The notes under the pieces were generated by a model, which was not told the DNA's origin, did no database searches, and was given only the letters and a program-made list of their open reading frames with translations. Below, in pieces: positions 54,136-62,176 of a DNA stretch of 62,176 bases. Source of the DNA: UBA1351 sp964563505 (lineage in GTDB: Bacteria > Bacillota > Clostridia > Lachnospirales > Vallitaleaceae); contig CAZLXW010000016.1 in assembly GCA_964563505.1 (NCBI GenBank), forward strand, positions 1 through 62,176. The letters run 5' to 3'. The position numbers and the translations under genes were made by a program. Each line of letters starts with the position of its first letter. The stretch's first letter is position 1.

Positions 54136-54393
54136 ATGAAGAGCATAAAAAAAAGCAATGTATTATGGATGATTCAAGGTATTGGCATCGGATTGTTGCT
54201 AGCCGGAATCATTTTATTTATATGGAAAGAACCTTTGAGTAAGAGTTTCCAAGAGACAATAACAGACGAAGAAATTAGAGAACGTGCACAAGAGTTAGGG
54301 ATGATTCCCCTAACAAAAGTCGAAGATGTTTACTTAACAGATGAGGACGTTATCAAAAAAGCCGAAGAACTTGGTATGGAATTTAGTGAATAA
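54136..54393 (+). CDS. Small membrane protein with duplicated ELGM motif
   Basis: The 85-residue product has one membrane segment (IQGIGIGLLLAGIILFIW, about 13-30) and an outer tail with two related motifs, TDEEIRERAQELGM at 43-56 and TDEDVIKKAEELGM at 68-81, 25 residues apart. Similar TM-plus-ELGM short proteins in Clostridia are sometimes annotated as MltG-like, but no catalytic domain is present here. Function is unknown. Confidence 0.7.
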   Translation: MKSIKKSNVLWMIQGIGIGLLLAGIILFIWKEPLSKSFQETITDEEIRERAQELGMIPLTKVEDVYLTDEDVIKKAEELGMEFSE

Positions 54394-54399
54394 AACTAC

Positions 54400-54428
54400 T
54401 TGTTTTTTTTGTGTGTATATGATACACT
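54400..54428 (+). promoter_or_regulatory. Sigma-A type promoter of rpsB
   Basis: TTGTTT (54400-54405), 17 bp, TACACT (54423-54428), with TGA at 54420-54422 forming an extended -10. Initiation near 54435 leaves a leader of about 100 nt. Confidence 0.7.
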
Positions 54429-54450
54429 ATCAGACGGGTAAAAAAAGCAC

Positions 54451-54505
54451 ATAGGACGATTTCTGGCATGGTGCCGTGAAGGTTTGCCAAGAAGAAGAAT
54501 CCTAT
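54451..54505 (+). ncRNA. Putative structured rpsB leader (S2 autoregulatory element)
   Basis: In the rpsB leader ATAGGA (54451-54456) pairs with TCCTAT (54500-54505). Inside, TTCTGGCA (54461-54468) pairs with TGCCA-A-GAA (54485-54493) as an 8-bp helix with one bulged A. An internal loop separates the two helices. Many bacteria regulate rpsB through S2 binding to its leader; that this element does so is inference. It ends 29 nt before the start codon. Confidence 0.5.
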
Positions 54506-54534
54506 GGAAGAAGACAACCAATGGAGGTAGTAAA

Positions 54535-55260
54535 ATGAGCGTTATTTCAATGAAACAATTATTAGAAGCAGGTGTTCACTTTGGACATCAAACACGAAGA
54601 TGGAACCCTAAAATGGCTGAGTATATTTATACTGAGCGTAACGGGATTTATATCATCGACTTACAACAAACAACAAAATTAATCGATAAAGCGTATGACG
54701 TGGTTAAAGAAGTTGTTGCAGCAGGCGGTAAAGTTCTTTTCGTAGGAACGAAAAAGCAAGCTCAAGAAGCGATTCAAAAAGAAGCAGAGCGTTGTGGAAT
54801 GTTCTATGTGAATAACCGATGGTTAGGTGGTATGTTAACAAACTTTAACACAATTCAAAGTCGAATTAATCGTCTAAAAGAAATTGAAAAGATGGAAGAA
54901 GACGGCACATTTGAAGTATTACCTAAAAAAGAAGTTATTGGCTTACGTCATGAGATGGAAAAACTTGAGAGAAACCTTGGTGGAATTAAAGAGATGAACG
55001 GTGTTCCGGATCTTATCTATATTGTTGATCCAAAGAACGAGCGTATCACTATCCAAGAAGCACATATCCTTGGTATTCCATTAATCGGTATTGTTGATAC
55101 AAACTGTGATCCGGAAGAGATTGATTATGTTATTCCTGGTAATGATGATGCAATCCGTGCAGTAAAACTTATTACTTCAACAATGGCAAATGCTGTAATT
55201 GAAGCAAATCAAGGTGCGCAAATGAATGTTGATGACGAAGTTGAAGTGCCAGCTGAATAA
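54535..55260 (+). CDS. rpsB: 30S ribosomal protein S2
   Basis: S2 joins the 30S subunit late and helps bind S1-like factors and mRNA. The 241-residue protein has SMKQLLEAGVHFGHQTRRWNP, YIYTERNGIYIIDLQQT, FVGTKKQAQEAI, NNRWLGGMLTNF and GIPLIGIVDTNCDPE. ATG 54535 follows TGGAGG; an in-frame ATG at 54484 lies in the leader and would add residues not found in S2. Confidence 0.98.
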   Translation: MSVISMKQLLEAGVHFGHQTRRWNPKMAEYIYTERNGIYIIDLQQTTKLIDKAYDVVKEVVAAGGKVLFVGTKKQAQEAIQKEAERCGMFYVNNRWLGGMLTNFNTIQSRINRLKEIEKMEEDGTFEVLPKKEVIGLRHEMEKLERNLGGIKEMNGVPDLIYIVDPKNERITIQEAHILGIPLIGIVDTNCDPEEIDYVIPGNDDAIRAVKLITSTMANAVIEANQGAQMNVDDEVEVPAE

Positions 55261-55302
55261 GTTCATAACATTTTATGTCAAGTTATGTATAATATAAAAC
55301 TG

Positions 55303-55332
55303 AATGCTTCAACATATGTTGAAGCATTTTTT
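55303..55332 (+). terminator. Rho-independent terminator or attenuator between rpsB and tsf
   Basis: An 11-bp stem (55303-55313 with 55318-55328, loop ATAT) runs into a six-T stretch (55327-55332). It lies 42 nt after rpsB and 40 nt before tsf, so it probably reduces readthrough and sets the S2 to EF-Ts ratio. A TATAAT (55288-55293) directly upstream lacks a clear -35. Confidence 0.8.
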
Positions 55333-55372
55333 ACGAATGAATCTTAACGAATAATATATGGAGGTAATGAAT

Positions 55373-56299
55373 ATGGCAGTAACTGCAGCATTAGTAAAAG
55401 AATTACGTGAAAGAACAGGCGCCGGAATGCTTGATTGCAAAAAAGCATTAACGGAGACTGACGGTAATATTGAGCAGTCAATTGAAGTGTTACGTGAAAA
55501 AGGACTTGCAAAAGCAGCAAAGAAAGCCGGACGTATTGCAGCTGAAGGTATGGTAGCAGCAAATGTGTCGGATGATCAAAAATCAGCTGTACTTGTTGAA
55601 GTAAACTCTGAAACAGACTTTGTCGCTAAAAATGAAAAATTCCAAAAATATGTTGCTCAAGTAGCTGAGCAAGCAATGAAGACAAGTGCAACAGACATTG
55701 ATGCTTTTTTAGCTGAGAAATGGATTGCTGACGAGTCAAAAACAGTTGAAGAAGAAGTGAATTCTCAAATTGCAGTCATTGGAGAAAAACTTAGTATTCG
55801 TCGATTTAAAAAAATTACAGTTGACAATGGAATGGTTGCGTCATATATTCATGCAGGTGGAAAAATCGGCGTTTTAGTTGAAGCAGAAACAGACCTTGTT
55901 AATGATGATATTCAAGAAGCGCTTCGTAATGTTGCTATGCAAATTGCAGCTTTACCACCGGTTTACTTAAGCCGTGAAGAAGTTGATGCAGATTATATTG
56001 AATCAGAAAAAGCAATTCTTAAACAACAAGCAATTAATGAAAATCCGGATAAACCGGAAAGCATCATCGACAAAATGATTATCGGCCGTCTAAACAAGCA
56101 ATTAAAAGAAGTATGTCTTTTAGATCAAACATATGTTAAAGACAGTGATTTAACTGTTCAGAAATATATTGATCAGGTAGCTAAAAATGCTGGTACATCG
56201 ATTACATTAAAATCCTATGTACGATTTGAAACAGGCGAAGGTATTGAAAAGAAAGAAGAAAACTTTGCTGAAGAAGTTGCTAAGCAAATGCAACAATAA
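55373..56299 (+). CDS. tsf: Translation elongation factor Ts
   Basis: EF-Ts recycles EF-Tu by nucleotide exchange. The 308-residue protein has ALVKELRERTGAGMLDCKKAL, EKGLAKAAKKAGRIAAEG and the Tu-contact NSETDFVAKNEKF. The C-terminal dimer region (DQTYVKDSDLTVQKYID) is intact. ATG 55373 follows GGAGG; in-frame ATG 55364 overlaps that site. Confidence 0.98.
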   Translation: MAVTAALVKELRERTGAGMLDCKKALTETDGNIEQSIEVLREKGLAKAAKKAGRIAAEGMVAANVSDDQKSAVLVEVNSETDFVAKNEKFQKYVAQVAEQAMKTSATDIDAFLAEKWIADESKTVEEEVNSQIAVIGEKLSIRRFKKITVDNGMVASYIHAGGKIGVLVEAETDLVNDDIQEALRNVAMQIAALPPVYLSREEVDADYIESEKAILKQQAINENPDKPESIIDKMIIGRLNKQLKEVCLLDQTYVKDSDLTVQKYIDQVAKNAGTSITLKSYVRFETGEGIEKKEENFAEEVAKQMQQ

Positions 56300-56321
56300 T
56301 TGGGCATAGAATTGTTGTTTA

Positions 56322-56350
56322 AAAGGAAGCACCTTGGTGTTTCCTTTAAT
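56322..56350 (+). terminator. Possible terminator after tsf
   Basis: Inverted repeat 56322-56333 with 56336-56347 forms about 11 bp including one G-U pair and a CTTG tetraloop. Only four T residues follow after AA, so strength is uncertain. Confidence 0.5.
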
Positions 56351-56403
56351 TTTATCTAGTAATATTGTTGAAATTATGATAAATTATAAATGTGAGGTGT
56401 ACG

Positions 56404-57108
56404 ATGAAAAAAAACCAAAAGGTGTTATTAAAGTTAAGCGGTGAAGCTCTTTCCGGAGAAGCCGGAAAATGTTTTTCGGAAAAAAATGTTTTAGAAGTTG
56501 CAAGGCAAGTCAAAGAACTTGTAACAAATGGAGTTCAAGTTGGAATTGTTATTGGTGGCGGTAATTTTTGGCGTGGCCGAACGAGTGAAAACATGGACAG
56601 AACAAAAGCAGATCAGATTGGTATGCTGGCTACAGTTATGAATTGCTTATATGCAGCAGAAGTTTTTCGGACGCTTGGTTTAAAAACACTGGTAATGACT
56701 CCGTTCAAAGTTGGTCAGATGACCCAAGAATTTGATAAAGATTCATGCATGGAAAAACAGGGCGAAGGAGTTGTCACTTTTTTTGCAGGTGGTTTAGGCC
56801 ATCCTTATTTTTCAACGGATACAACAGCAGCATTGCGTGCAATTGAGACAGAATGTGATATAATATTATTAGCGAAAAATATTGATGGAGTTTATGATTC
56901 GGATCCAAATCATAATTCGGAAGCTATTAAATATGATCGCATTTCCTTAAAAGAAGTTATTGACCAAGAATTGAAGGTTATGGACTTGACTGCAGCGATT
57001 ATGTGTTTAGAGCATAAAATTAATATGCACGTATTTTATCTTAATGATGAAGATAGTATAATCAATGCAATGAATGGTCAGAATAAGGGTACTTTAGTTT
57101 ATGTATAA
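56404..57108 (+). CDS. pyrH: UMP kinase
   Basis: PyrH phosphorylates UMP to UDP with ATP. The 234-residue protein has the amino-acid-kinase features KLSGEALSGEAG, GIVIGGGNFWRGR, QIGMLATVMNCLYAAEV, TPFKVGQM, and FAGGLGHPYFSTDTTAALRA. ATG 56404 follows GAGGTG. It lies between tsf and frr as in most bacteria. Confidence 0.97.
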   Translation: MKKNQKVLLKLSGEALSGEAGKCFSEKNVLEVARQVKELVTNGVQVGIVIGGGNFWRGRTSENMDRTKADQIGMLATVMNCLYAAEVFRTLGLKTLVMTPFKVGQMTQEFDKDSCMEKQGEGVVTFFAGGLGHPYFSTDTTAALRAIETECDIILLAKNIDGVYDSDPNHNSEAIKYDRISLKEVIDQELKVMDLTAAIMCLEHKINMHVFYLNDEDSIINAMNGQNKGTLVYV

Positions 57109-57123
57109 TTTAGGAGGCTACTT

Positions 57124-57678
57124 ATGGAGGCAGTATTAAAAGAATATGAAGAGAAGATGGAAAAAACGATTCATGTACTAGAAGAAGAATTTAATAGTAT
57201 TCGAGCTGGACGGGCGAATCCGCACGTTCTTGATCAAATCAAAGTTGACTATTATGGTCAACCCTCACCGTTGAACCAGGTGGGAAACATTAGTGTGCCG
57301 GAAGCAAGATTGTTGCAAATCCAACCTTGGGATAAAACAATGTTAGCTGAAATCGAAAAAGCAATAAACATGTCAGATATTGGTATACATCCACAAAATG
57401 ACGGTGTTTGTATTCGATTATCATTCCCTGAATTAACGGAAGAACGACGTAAAGAATTAACAAAAGACGTTAAGAAAAAAGGTGAAGATGCCAAAATTGC
57501 AATTCGTAACATTCGTAGAGATGCTAATGACCATTTTAAACGTCAAGAAAAAGATAGTAAAATTACTGAAGATGATTTAAAAGAACTTGAAGATAAGGTA
57601 CAATCTTTGACAGACAAATTTATTAAAAATATTGATGAGCATGTTTCAAGAAAAAGCGAAGAAATCTTAAAAGTATAA
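57124..57678 (+). CDS. frr: Ribosome recycling factor
   Basis: RRF splits post-termination ribosomes with EF-G. The 184-residue protein has FNSIRAGRANPHVLDQIKVDYYG, LLQIQPWDKTMLAEIEKAI and PELTEERRKELTK, at the usual family length. Confidence 0.98.
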   Translation: MEAVLKEYEEKMEKTIHVLEEEFNSIRAGRANPHVLDQIKVDYYGQPSPLNQVGNISVPEARLLQIQPWDKTMLAEIEKAINMSDIGIHPQNDGVCIRLSFPELTEERRKELTKDVKKKGEDAKIAIRNIRRDANDHFKRQEKDSKITEDDLKELEDKVQSLTDKFIKNIDEHVSRKSEEILKV

Positions 57679-57706
57679 AAATAGCTTGATATACTAACCT
57701 AAAATC

Positions 57707-57722
57707 CCCCTCGAAAGAGGGG
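57707..57722 (+). other. GNRA-capped hairpin between frr and uppS
   Basis: CCCCTC and GAGGGG enclose a GAAA tetraloop. No T run follows, so it is unlikely to be a full terminator. It is the most GC-rich short element in this part of the window and may act as an mRNA processing or stability point. Confidence 0.55.
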
Positions 57723-57751
57723 AATATTATTTATGTAGTAGAGGTGAGAAG

Positions 57752-58486
57752 ATGGTTCCAAAACATATTGCATTAATCATGGACGGTAACGGACGATGGG
57801 CAAAATCTAAAGGGAAGCCACGTACATTTGGTCACAAAAAGGGTAGTGAGACATTAAAACAAATTTGTAAAGATGCATACGATCTAGGTGTAAAATATAT
57901 AACAGTTTATGCTTTTTCGACAGAGAATTGGAAACGTTCGAAAGAAGAAGTTTCTTTTTTAATGGGACTTCTTAGACAATATTTAAATGAAAGCATTAAA
58001 AATTCAGAAGAAAACAATATGCGTGTACGAGTTATCGGAAGACGTAGTGATTTAGATAAAGATATTATTGAAGCGATTGAATCATTAGAAGAGGCTTCAA
58101 AAGAGTTTGATGGATTACAGCTCCAGATTGCCTTAAACTATGGTGGAAGAGACGAGATAATACGTGGCATGCGTGGCGTATTTCAACATTTAGTTGATAA
58201 TGATGGCTCAAATCAAGTCTCTAAGCATGACTTGATGTTAGCTATGCAAGAATTAGATGAAGATAAATTTTCATACTATTTAGATACGGTTGGAGTTCCT
58301 GATCCGGAATTATTAATTCGAACAAGTGGTGAACTTCGTACCAGCAATTTTATGTTATGGCAACTGGCCTATACAGAATTTTATGTGACAGATGTATATT
58401 GGCCGGATTTTAACAGAACAGAATTAATAAAAGCAATTGATGCATATAATCGAAGAGATCGACGATTTGGAGGACGCACAAAATGA
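57752..58486 (+). CDS. uppS: Undecaprenyl diphosphate synthase (isoprenyl transferase)
   Basis: UppS builds the C55 lipid carrier for cell-wall synthesis. The 244-residue protein has HIALIMDGNGRWAKSKG (active Asp), FGHKKGSETLKQI, VYAFSTENWKRSKEEV and the RTSGELRTSNFMLWQLAYTE region. It overlaps cdsA by four bases. The product supplies MraY, encoded earlier in the window. Confidence 0.97.
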   Translation: MVPKHIALIMDGNGRWAKSKGKPRTFGHKKGSETLKQICKDAYDLGVKYITVYAFSTENWKRSKEEVSFLMGLLRQYLNESIKNSEENNMRVRVIGRRSDLDKDIIEAIESLEEASKEFDGLQLQIALNYGGRDEIIRGMRGVFQHLVDNDGSNQVSKHDLMLAMQELDEDKFSYYLDTVGVPDPELLIRTSGELRTSNFMLWQLAYTEFYVTDVYWPDFNRTELIKAIDAYNRRDRRFGGRTK

Positions 58487-59292
58487 AAACACGAATTCTG
58501 TCTGCAATAATAGCTTTACCTATTGTTATTTTTCCGCTATATTTAGGGGGCTGGCTGACTTCGGTTTTGATATTGGTGGCGATTTCTATTGGATTGTGGG
58601 AATTTAATCGTGCCTTTAAGATGGAAGAATATTTTATCTACTTTCTACAACTCCTATTAACCTTGGCACTTTTTATCTTACAGTACAGTAAGCGCTTAGA
58701 ATATATACTCATTAGCCTTGTATTAATGATTATTTTATCCTTTATATATTATATTACTCGCTATCCAAAAGTGGAATTACAAACAGTATTTATAGGATTA
58801 ATTGGCTATTTCTACATTTCAGTTATGATGAGCCATATTGTTTTAGTCCGAAATATGGATCAATATGGACATATTCTTATTTGGCTTATTTTGTTAATTT
58901 CTTTTGGAAGTGATACCTTTGCATATTTTACAGGCGTGTTTTTAGGAAAACATAAATTAGCACCAAAGTTAAGTCCAAATAAAACCATAGAAGGTGCAAT
59001 TGGAGGAATTCTTGGGTCAGGAATTTTGACAACCTTGTATACCTTTTTTTTAGCGTATACTGAGACGCATATTGAGTTACATCATTTCATTGGATTTGCA
59101 TTAATGGGAATTGTCGGATCAATTTTTGGCCAATTTGGTGATATGACAGCTTCTGCAATGAAACGAGTAACCAAAATCAAAGACTTCGGTACATTGATTC
59201 CGGGGCATGGAGGAATTGTCGATCGAATGGATAGCATTATATTTGTTGCACCATTTGTATACTATGCATCGATGCTAATTTTATCATTATAA
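58483..59292 (+). CDS. cdsA: Phosphatidate cytidylyltransferase
   Basis: CdsA makes CDP-diacylglycerol for phospholipid synthesis. The 269-residue polytopic protein has the C-terminal family signature: SDTFAYFTGVFLGKHKLAPK, SPNKTIEGAIGG and GDMTASAMKRVTKIKDFG with PGHGGIVDRMDS. Confidence 0.96.
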   Translation: MKTRILSAIIALPIVIFPLYLGGWLTSVLILVAISIGLWEFNRAFKMEEYFIYFLQLLLTLALFILQYSKRLEYILISLVLMIILSFIYYITRYPKVELQTVFIGLIGYFYISVMMSHIVLVRNMDQYGHILIWLILLISFGSDTFAYFTGVFLGKHKLAPKLSPNKTIEGAIGGILGSGILTTLYTFFLAYTETHIELHHFIGFALMGIVGSIFGQFGDMTASAMKRVTKIKDFGTLIPGHGGIVDRMDSIIFVAPFVYYASMLILSL

Positions 59293-59318
59293 ATGATGAT
59301 AAAGAAAAAGAGGTAATA

Positions 59319-60494
59319 ATGAAGAAAAGAATAGGAATATTAGGTTCGACGGGCTCTATAGGTGTTCAAACCTTAGACGTTATTGACTTACATAATGAAT
59401 TTGAAGTTGTGGCGCTGACAGCCAATACAAATGTAGATAGATTATATGAACAATGTTTAAAATATAGACCCCAAATCGTTGCGTTAATGGATAGGAATAG
59501 CCAACAACAATTAAGCGAGCGCCTCCAACAGCATAAGGACCTAAAGATTGATGTTTTGTGGGGGATGGAGGGTTTAATTGCTGTTGCAAAATATGCTTAT
59601 ATAGATACTTTAGTTACGGCAGTTGTCGGAATGATTGGTCTCGTTCCCACGATTGAAGCAATCAAAGCGAATAAAACAATAGCACTTGCCAATAAAGAAA
59701 CACTTGTGACAGCAGGTGAATTAATTATGCCCCTAGCCAAGGCACATTCTGTTAACATATTACCGGTGGATAGTGAACATTCGGCGATTTATCAATCATT
59801 ACAAGGCAATGCATACAAAAAAATTGAGAAAATTATTTTAACAGCATCCGGGGGCCCTTTTCGGGGAAAGGATGCGGCATACTTAAAAAATGTAAGGCTA
59901 GAAGATGCTTTAAAGCATCCAAACTGGGAAATGGGAGCGAAAATAACTATTGATTCATCTACATTAATGAACAAAGGACTTGAAGTCATTGAAGCAAAAT
60001 GGTTATTTGATGTTGAACCGGACCAGATTGAGGTTCTTGTTCACCCGGAAAGTATTATTCATTCTATGGTACAATATATTGATGGATCAGTTATTGCGCA
60101 ATTAGGACTACCTGATATGCGACTTCCCATACAATATGCGCTTTTTGAAAGCCAACGTGAATATATGCCATATGAGCGATTAGATCTAACAAAATTACAA
60201 AAATTAACATTCGAAAAACCGGATATAGATACATTTAAATGCTTGAAATTGGCATATATAGCATTAGAGTATGGAGGCGTTATACCTACGATTTTAAATG
60301 CAGCCAATGAAGTTATTGTAGCTATGTTTTTAGATAAAAAAATTCAATATTTTCAGATTGCGGATTATATAGAAGAAGTCATGAATACGTATCTTGAAGA
60401 ATACTACGATTCGACGGTAGCGTTAACGTTAGATCATATTTTAGAAGCCCAAGCGTGGGCAGAACAATACATTGAAAGAAGGTGGCACCAATGA
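59319..60494 (+). CDS. dxr: 1-deoxy-D-xylulose 5-phosphate reductoisomerase
   Basis: Dxr makes MEP from DXP with NADPH in the non-mevalonate pathway, which feeds UppS. The 391-residue protein has the NADPH loop ILGSTGSIGVQTLDVI, ALANKETLVTAGE, PVDSEHSAIYQ, the substrate loop LTASGGPFRG and HPNWEMGAKITIDSSTLMNKGLE. It overlaps rseP by four bases. Confidence 0.97.
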   Translation: MKKRIGILGSTGSIGVQTLDVIDLHNEFEVVALTANTNVDRLYEQCLKYRPQIVALMDRNSQQQLSERLQQHKDLKIDVLWGMEGLIAVAKYAYIDTLVTAVVGMIGLVPTIEAIKANKTIALANKETLVTAGELIMPLAKAHSVNILPVDSEHSAIYQSLQGNAYKKIEKIILTASGGPFRGKDAAYLKNVRLEDALKHPNWEMGAKITIDSSTLMNKGLEVIEAKWLFDVEPDQIEVLVHPESIIHSMVQYIDGSVIAQLGLPDMRLPIQYALFESQREYMPYERLDLTKLQKLTFEKPDIDTFKCLKLAYIALEYGGVIPTILNAANEVIVAMFLDKKIQYFQIADYIEEVMNTYLEEYYDSTVALTLDHILEAQAWAEQYIERRWHQ

Positions 60495-61594
60495 GTATTA
60501 TTGTAGCTTTATTAGTATTTAGTTTTATCGTTTTTGTCCATGAATTTGGGCATTATATATTTGCAAGACGTGGTGGAATCGCGGTTGAAGAGTTCGCGAT
60601 TGGAATGGGCCCTAAGTTGTTCGGCTTTGAACGAAAAGGAACACAATGGACAATACGTCTATTACCTATTGGTGGATTTTGCCGTATGCATGGAGAAGAT
60701 GGCTCTGAGCCACAAGACAAGCAAGAAACTCAAAACGTTAAAAAGCTTAATGGGGGCGCATTTTATGAGAAGTCCGTTGGTGTTAGGATTTCGACTATTT
60801 TTGGAGGCCCTCTATTTAATTTTATTTTAGCTTTACTTTTTTCCTTTATTTATATTGGAATGACAACGACATTTTCAAATGTTGTGAGCGAAGTCCCCCA
60901 AGAATTACCAGCTTATGAGGCAGGTATTCGTCCGGGTGATGAAATATTGTCGATTGATGGGCACCGTATTTTGCGCTCAACGGAAGCAAGAATTTATATT
61001 AATATGCCGGCAGGAAAACCTTTAGATGTTAAGGTTCGTCGAAGTGAAAACGGAGATAGCAAAACGTTGAATTTCACTGTAGTTCCGCATGTGATAGAAC
61101 TTGATGAAACGGTACCGCCGGAAGAAAGTGACAATTATTATGTGATTGGTGTTAATTATGAAGAAATACAAAAAAATATTTTTTCAGTGATTAAATATGG
61201 TGTTTTAGAAGCTGCATCATGGATTAAAATTGTGTTTTATTCTCTTGGTTTGCTCATTACAGGTAATGTTTCTATGACAGCGCTATCCGGTCCGGTTGCC
61301 ATTGTCGATGAATTTAGTAGTGGATACGAGGCGAGCCTAGCCTATGGAATAAAAGCGGTCGTTTCTAATATAGCCTTTTTTATTGTATTGCTTAGTTCGA
61401 ACTTAGGTGTCATGAATTTATTACCGATTCCAGCCTTAGATGGAGGGCGATTGATTTTCTTATTTATTGAAGGGGTTCGAGGAAAACCGCTAGCACCGGA
61501 TAAAGAAGGATTTGTACATTTTATTGGCTTTGCCTTATTAATGTTATTGATGGTCTTTGTGCTCTTTAATGACATTCAACGGCTGTTTAGTTAA
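60491..61594 (+). CDS. rseP: Site-2 intramembrane metalloprotease RseP
   Basis: RseP/RasP cleaves membrane regulators and remnant signal peptides. The 367-residue protein has the zinc motif HEFGH at 17-21, a PDZ domain (YEAGIRPGDEILSIDGHRI) and the second metal motif NLLPIPALDGGRLIF. ATG 60491 follows AAGGTGG; the in-frame start at 60482 lies inside dxr. Confidence 0.95.
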   Translation: MSIIVALLVFSFIVFVHEFGHYIFARRGGIAVEEFAIGMGPKLFGFERKGTQWTIRLLPIGGFCRMHGEDGSEPQDKQETQNVKKLNGGAFYEKSVGVRISTIFGGPLFNFILALLFSFIYIGMTTTFSNVVSEVPQELPAYEAGIRPGDEILSIDGHRILRSTEARIYINMPAGKPLDVKVRRSENGDSKTLNFTVVPHVIELDETVPPEESDNYYVIGVNYEEIQKNIFSVIKYGVLEAASWIKIVFYSLGLLITGNVSMTALSGPVAIVDEFSSGYEASLAYGIKAVVSNIAFFIVLLSSNLGVMNLLPIPALDGGRLIFLFIEGVRGKPLAPDKEGFVHFIGFALLMLLMVFVLFNDIQRLFS

Positions 61595-61620
61595 GCAAAG
61601 GTATAGAGGAGGCTTACTGA

Positions 61621-62176
61621 ATGATTTTAAGAGATAATACACGAAAAATAACCATCGGTGATGTAAGGATTGGTGGTGGCCATCCGATAGCCATTCAAAG
61701 CATGACCAATACAAAAACAGAAAACGTTGACGAGACCGTTGCGCAGATTTTACAATTTGAAGAGGCGGGATGTGATATCGTTCGTATAGCGATTCCATCA
61801 ATGGAAGCAGCTAAAGCAGTAGCATCAATTAAATCACGCATACATATTCCCCTTGTCGCTGATATTCATTTTGATTATCGATTAGCCCTTGAATGCGTTA
61901 AACAAGGTATCGACAAAATTCGAATTAATCCGGGAAACATCGGCAGTAAAGAACGGGTAAAAAAAGTTGTTGATGCATGCAAAGCAAATAACATACCCAT
62001 TCGTATTGGTGTGAATGGAGGATCGCTTGAGAAACATATTTTAGAAAAATATGGACATCCAACAGCTGAAGCTCTTGTCGAAAGTGCCTTGTTTCATGTA
62101 CGTATCTTAGAAGAATTAGAATTTTATGATATTGCAATATCGATAAAATCCTCAGATGTATTAAAAACAGTTGAGG
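61621..62176 (+). CDS. ispG: 4-hydroxy-3-methylbut-2-enyl diphosphate synthase IspG (3' truncated)
   Basis: IspG is the Fe-S enzyme that makes HMBPP from MEcPP, following Dxr in the same pathway. The frame is open from ATG 61621 to the window end (185 residues). It shows IAIQSMTNTKTENVDETVAQI, LVADIHFDYRLALE, KIRINPGNIGSKERV and IPIRIGVNGGSLE. AGGAGG precedes the start. The C-terminal Fe-S cysteines lie beyond the window. Confidence 0.97.
   Translation, partial: MILRDNTRKITIGDVRIGGGHPIAIQSMTNTKTENVDETVAQILQFEEAGCDIVRIAIPSMEAAKAVASIKSRIHIPLVADIHFDYRLALECVKQGIDKIRINPGNIGSKERVKKVVDACKANNIPIRIGVNGGSLEKHILEKYGHPTAEALVESALFHVRILEELEFYDIAISIKSSDVLKTVE

Noticed and set aside
54484..54534. N-terminal extension of RpsB from ATG 54484
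   Set aside because: It runs through the structured leader and adds a basic stretch absent from S2 proteins; ATG 54535 has the proper TGGAGG spacing.

Overview
The window is a low-GC Firmicutes chromosome segment in which every gene I can support lies on the + strand. It carries a division/cell-wall cluster, then a complete Bacillus/Clostridia-type flagellar and chemotaxis operon, then the rpsB-tsf-pyrH-frr-uppS-cdsA-dxr-rseP-ispG block. The FliY/CheC/CheD chemotaxis set, CodY, strong AGGAGG ribosome binding sites, frequent GTG/TTG starts and a DNPR-type MurE (meso-diaminopimelate) point to the class Clostridia, possibly a Lachnospirales/Vallitalea-like lineage. That placement is inference from gene content; no database was searched. 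There are no rRNA or tRNA genes, insertion sequences, prophage genes or CRISPR arrays in the window.

Region 1 (1-10810) holds the 3' part of lgt, a strong terminator, and a compact dcw cluster: mraZ, rsmH, ftsL, ftsI (class B PBP without PASTA domains), murE, mraY, ftsW, ftsQ, ftsZ, nrdR. murF, murD, murG, murC and ftsA are absent from the cluster. The spoIIGA-sigE-sigG block that often follows ftsZ in spore formers is also absent. A four-copy, 10-bp-phased repeat overlapping the mraZ transcription start looks like an MraZ operator.

Region 2 (10849-21787) holds a sulfur unit (Rrf2-family regulator, O-acetylhomoserine sulfhydrylase, cysteine synthase) behind a promoter flanked by an inverted repeat. 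It then holds comM, a divergent alanine-racemase-like gene overlapping a FemX-like gene, dprA, topA and codY.

Region 3 (21828-54393) is a continuous fla/che operon: flgC, fliE, fliF, fliG, fliH, fliI, fliJ, motE-like, fliK, flgD, a TIGR02530-type gene, flgE, flbD, motA, motB, fliL, fliM, fliY, cheY, fliO, fliP, fliQ, fliR, flhB, flhA, flhF, flhG, a PilZ gene, cheB, cheA, cheW, cheC, cheD, a small membrane protein gene, sigD, fapA and three small genes. Together these encode the basal body MS ring, the export apparatus, hook building, the stator, the C ring/switch, chemotaxis signalling and the motility sigma factor. flgB is missing from its usual place before flgC. FliY carries a polyglutamine linker built partly from a perfect 24-bp tandem duplication.

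Region 4 (54400-62176) is a translation and envelope-lipid block starting with a structured rpsB leader: ribosomal protein S2, EF-Ts, UMP kinase, ribosome recycling factor, undecaprenyl diphosphate synthase, CDP-diglyceride synthase, DXP reductoisomerase, site-2 protease RseP and a truncated IspG. I found no clearly novel defence or mobile system. The best leads are regulatory arrays, the FliY repeat, the missing flgB, the divergent Alr-FemX pair and the small genes around sigD.
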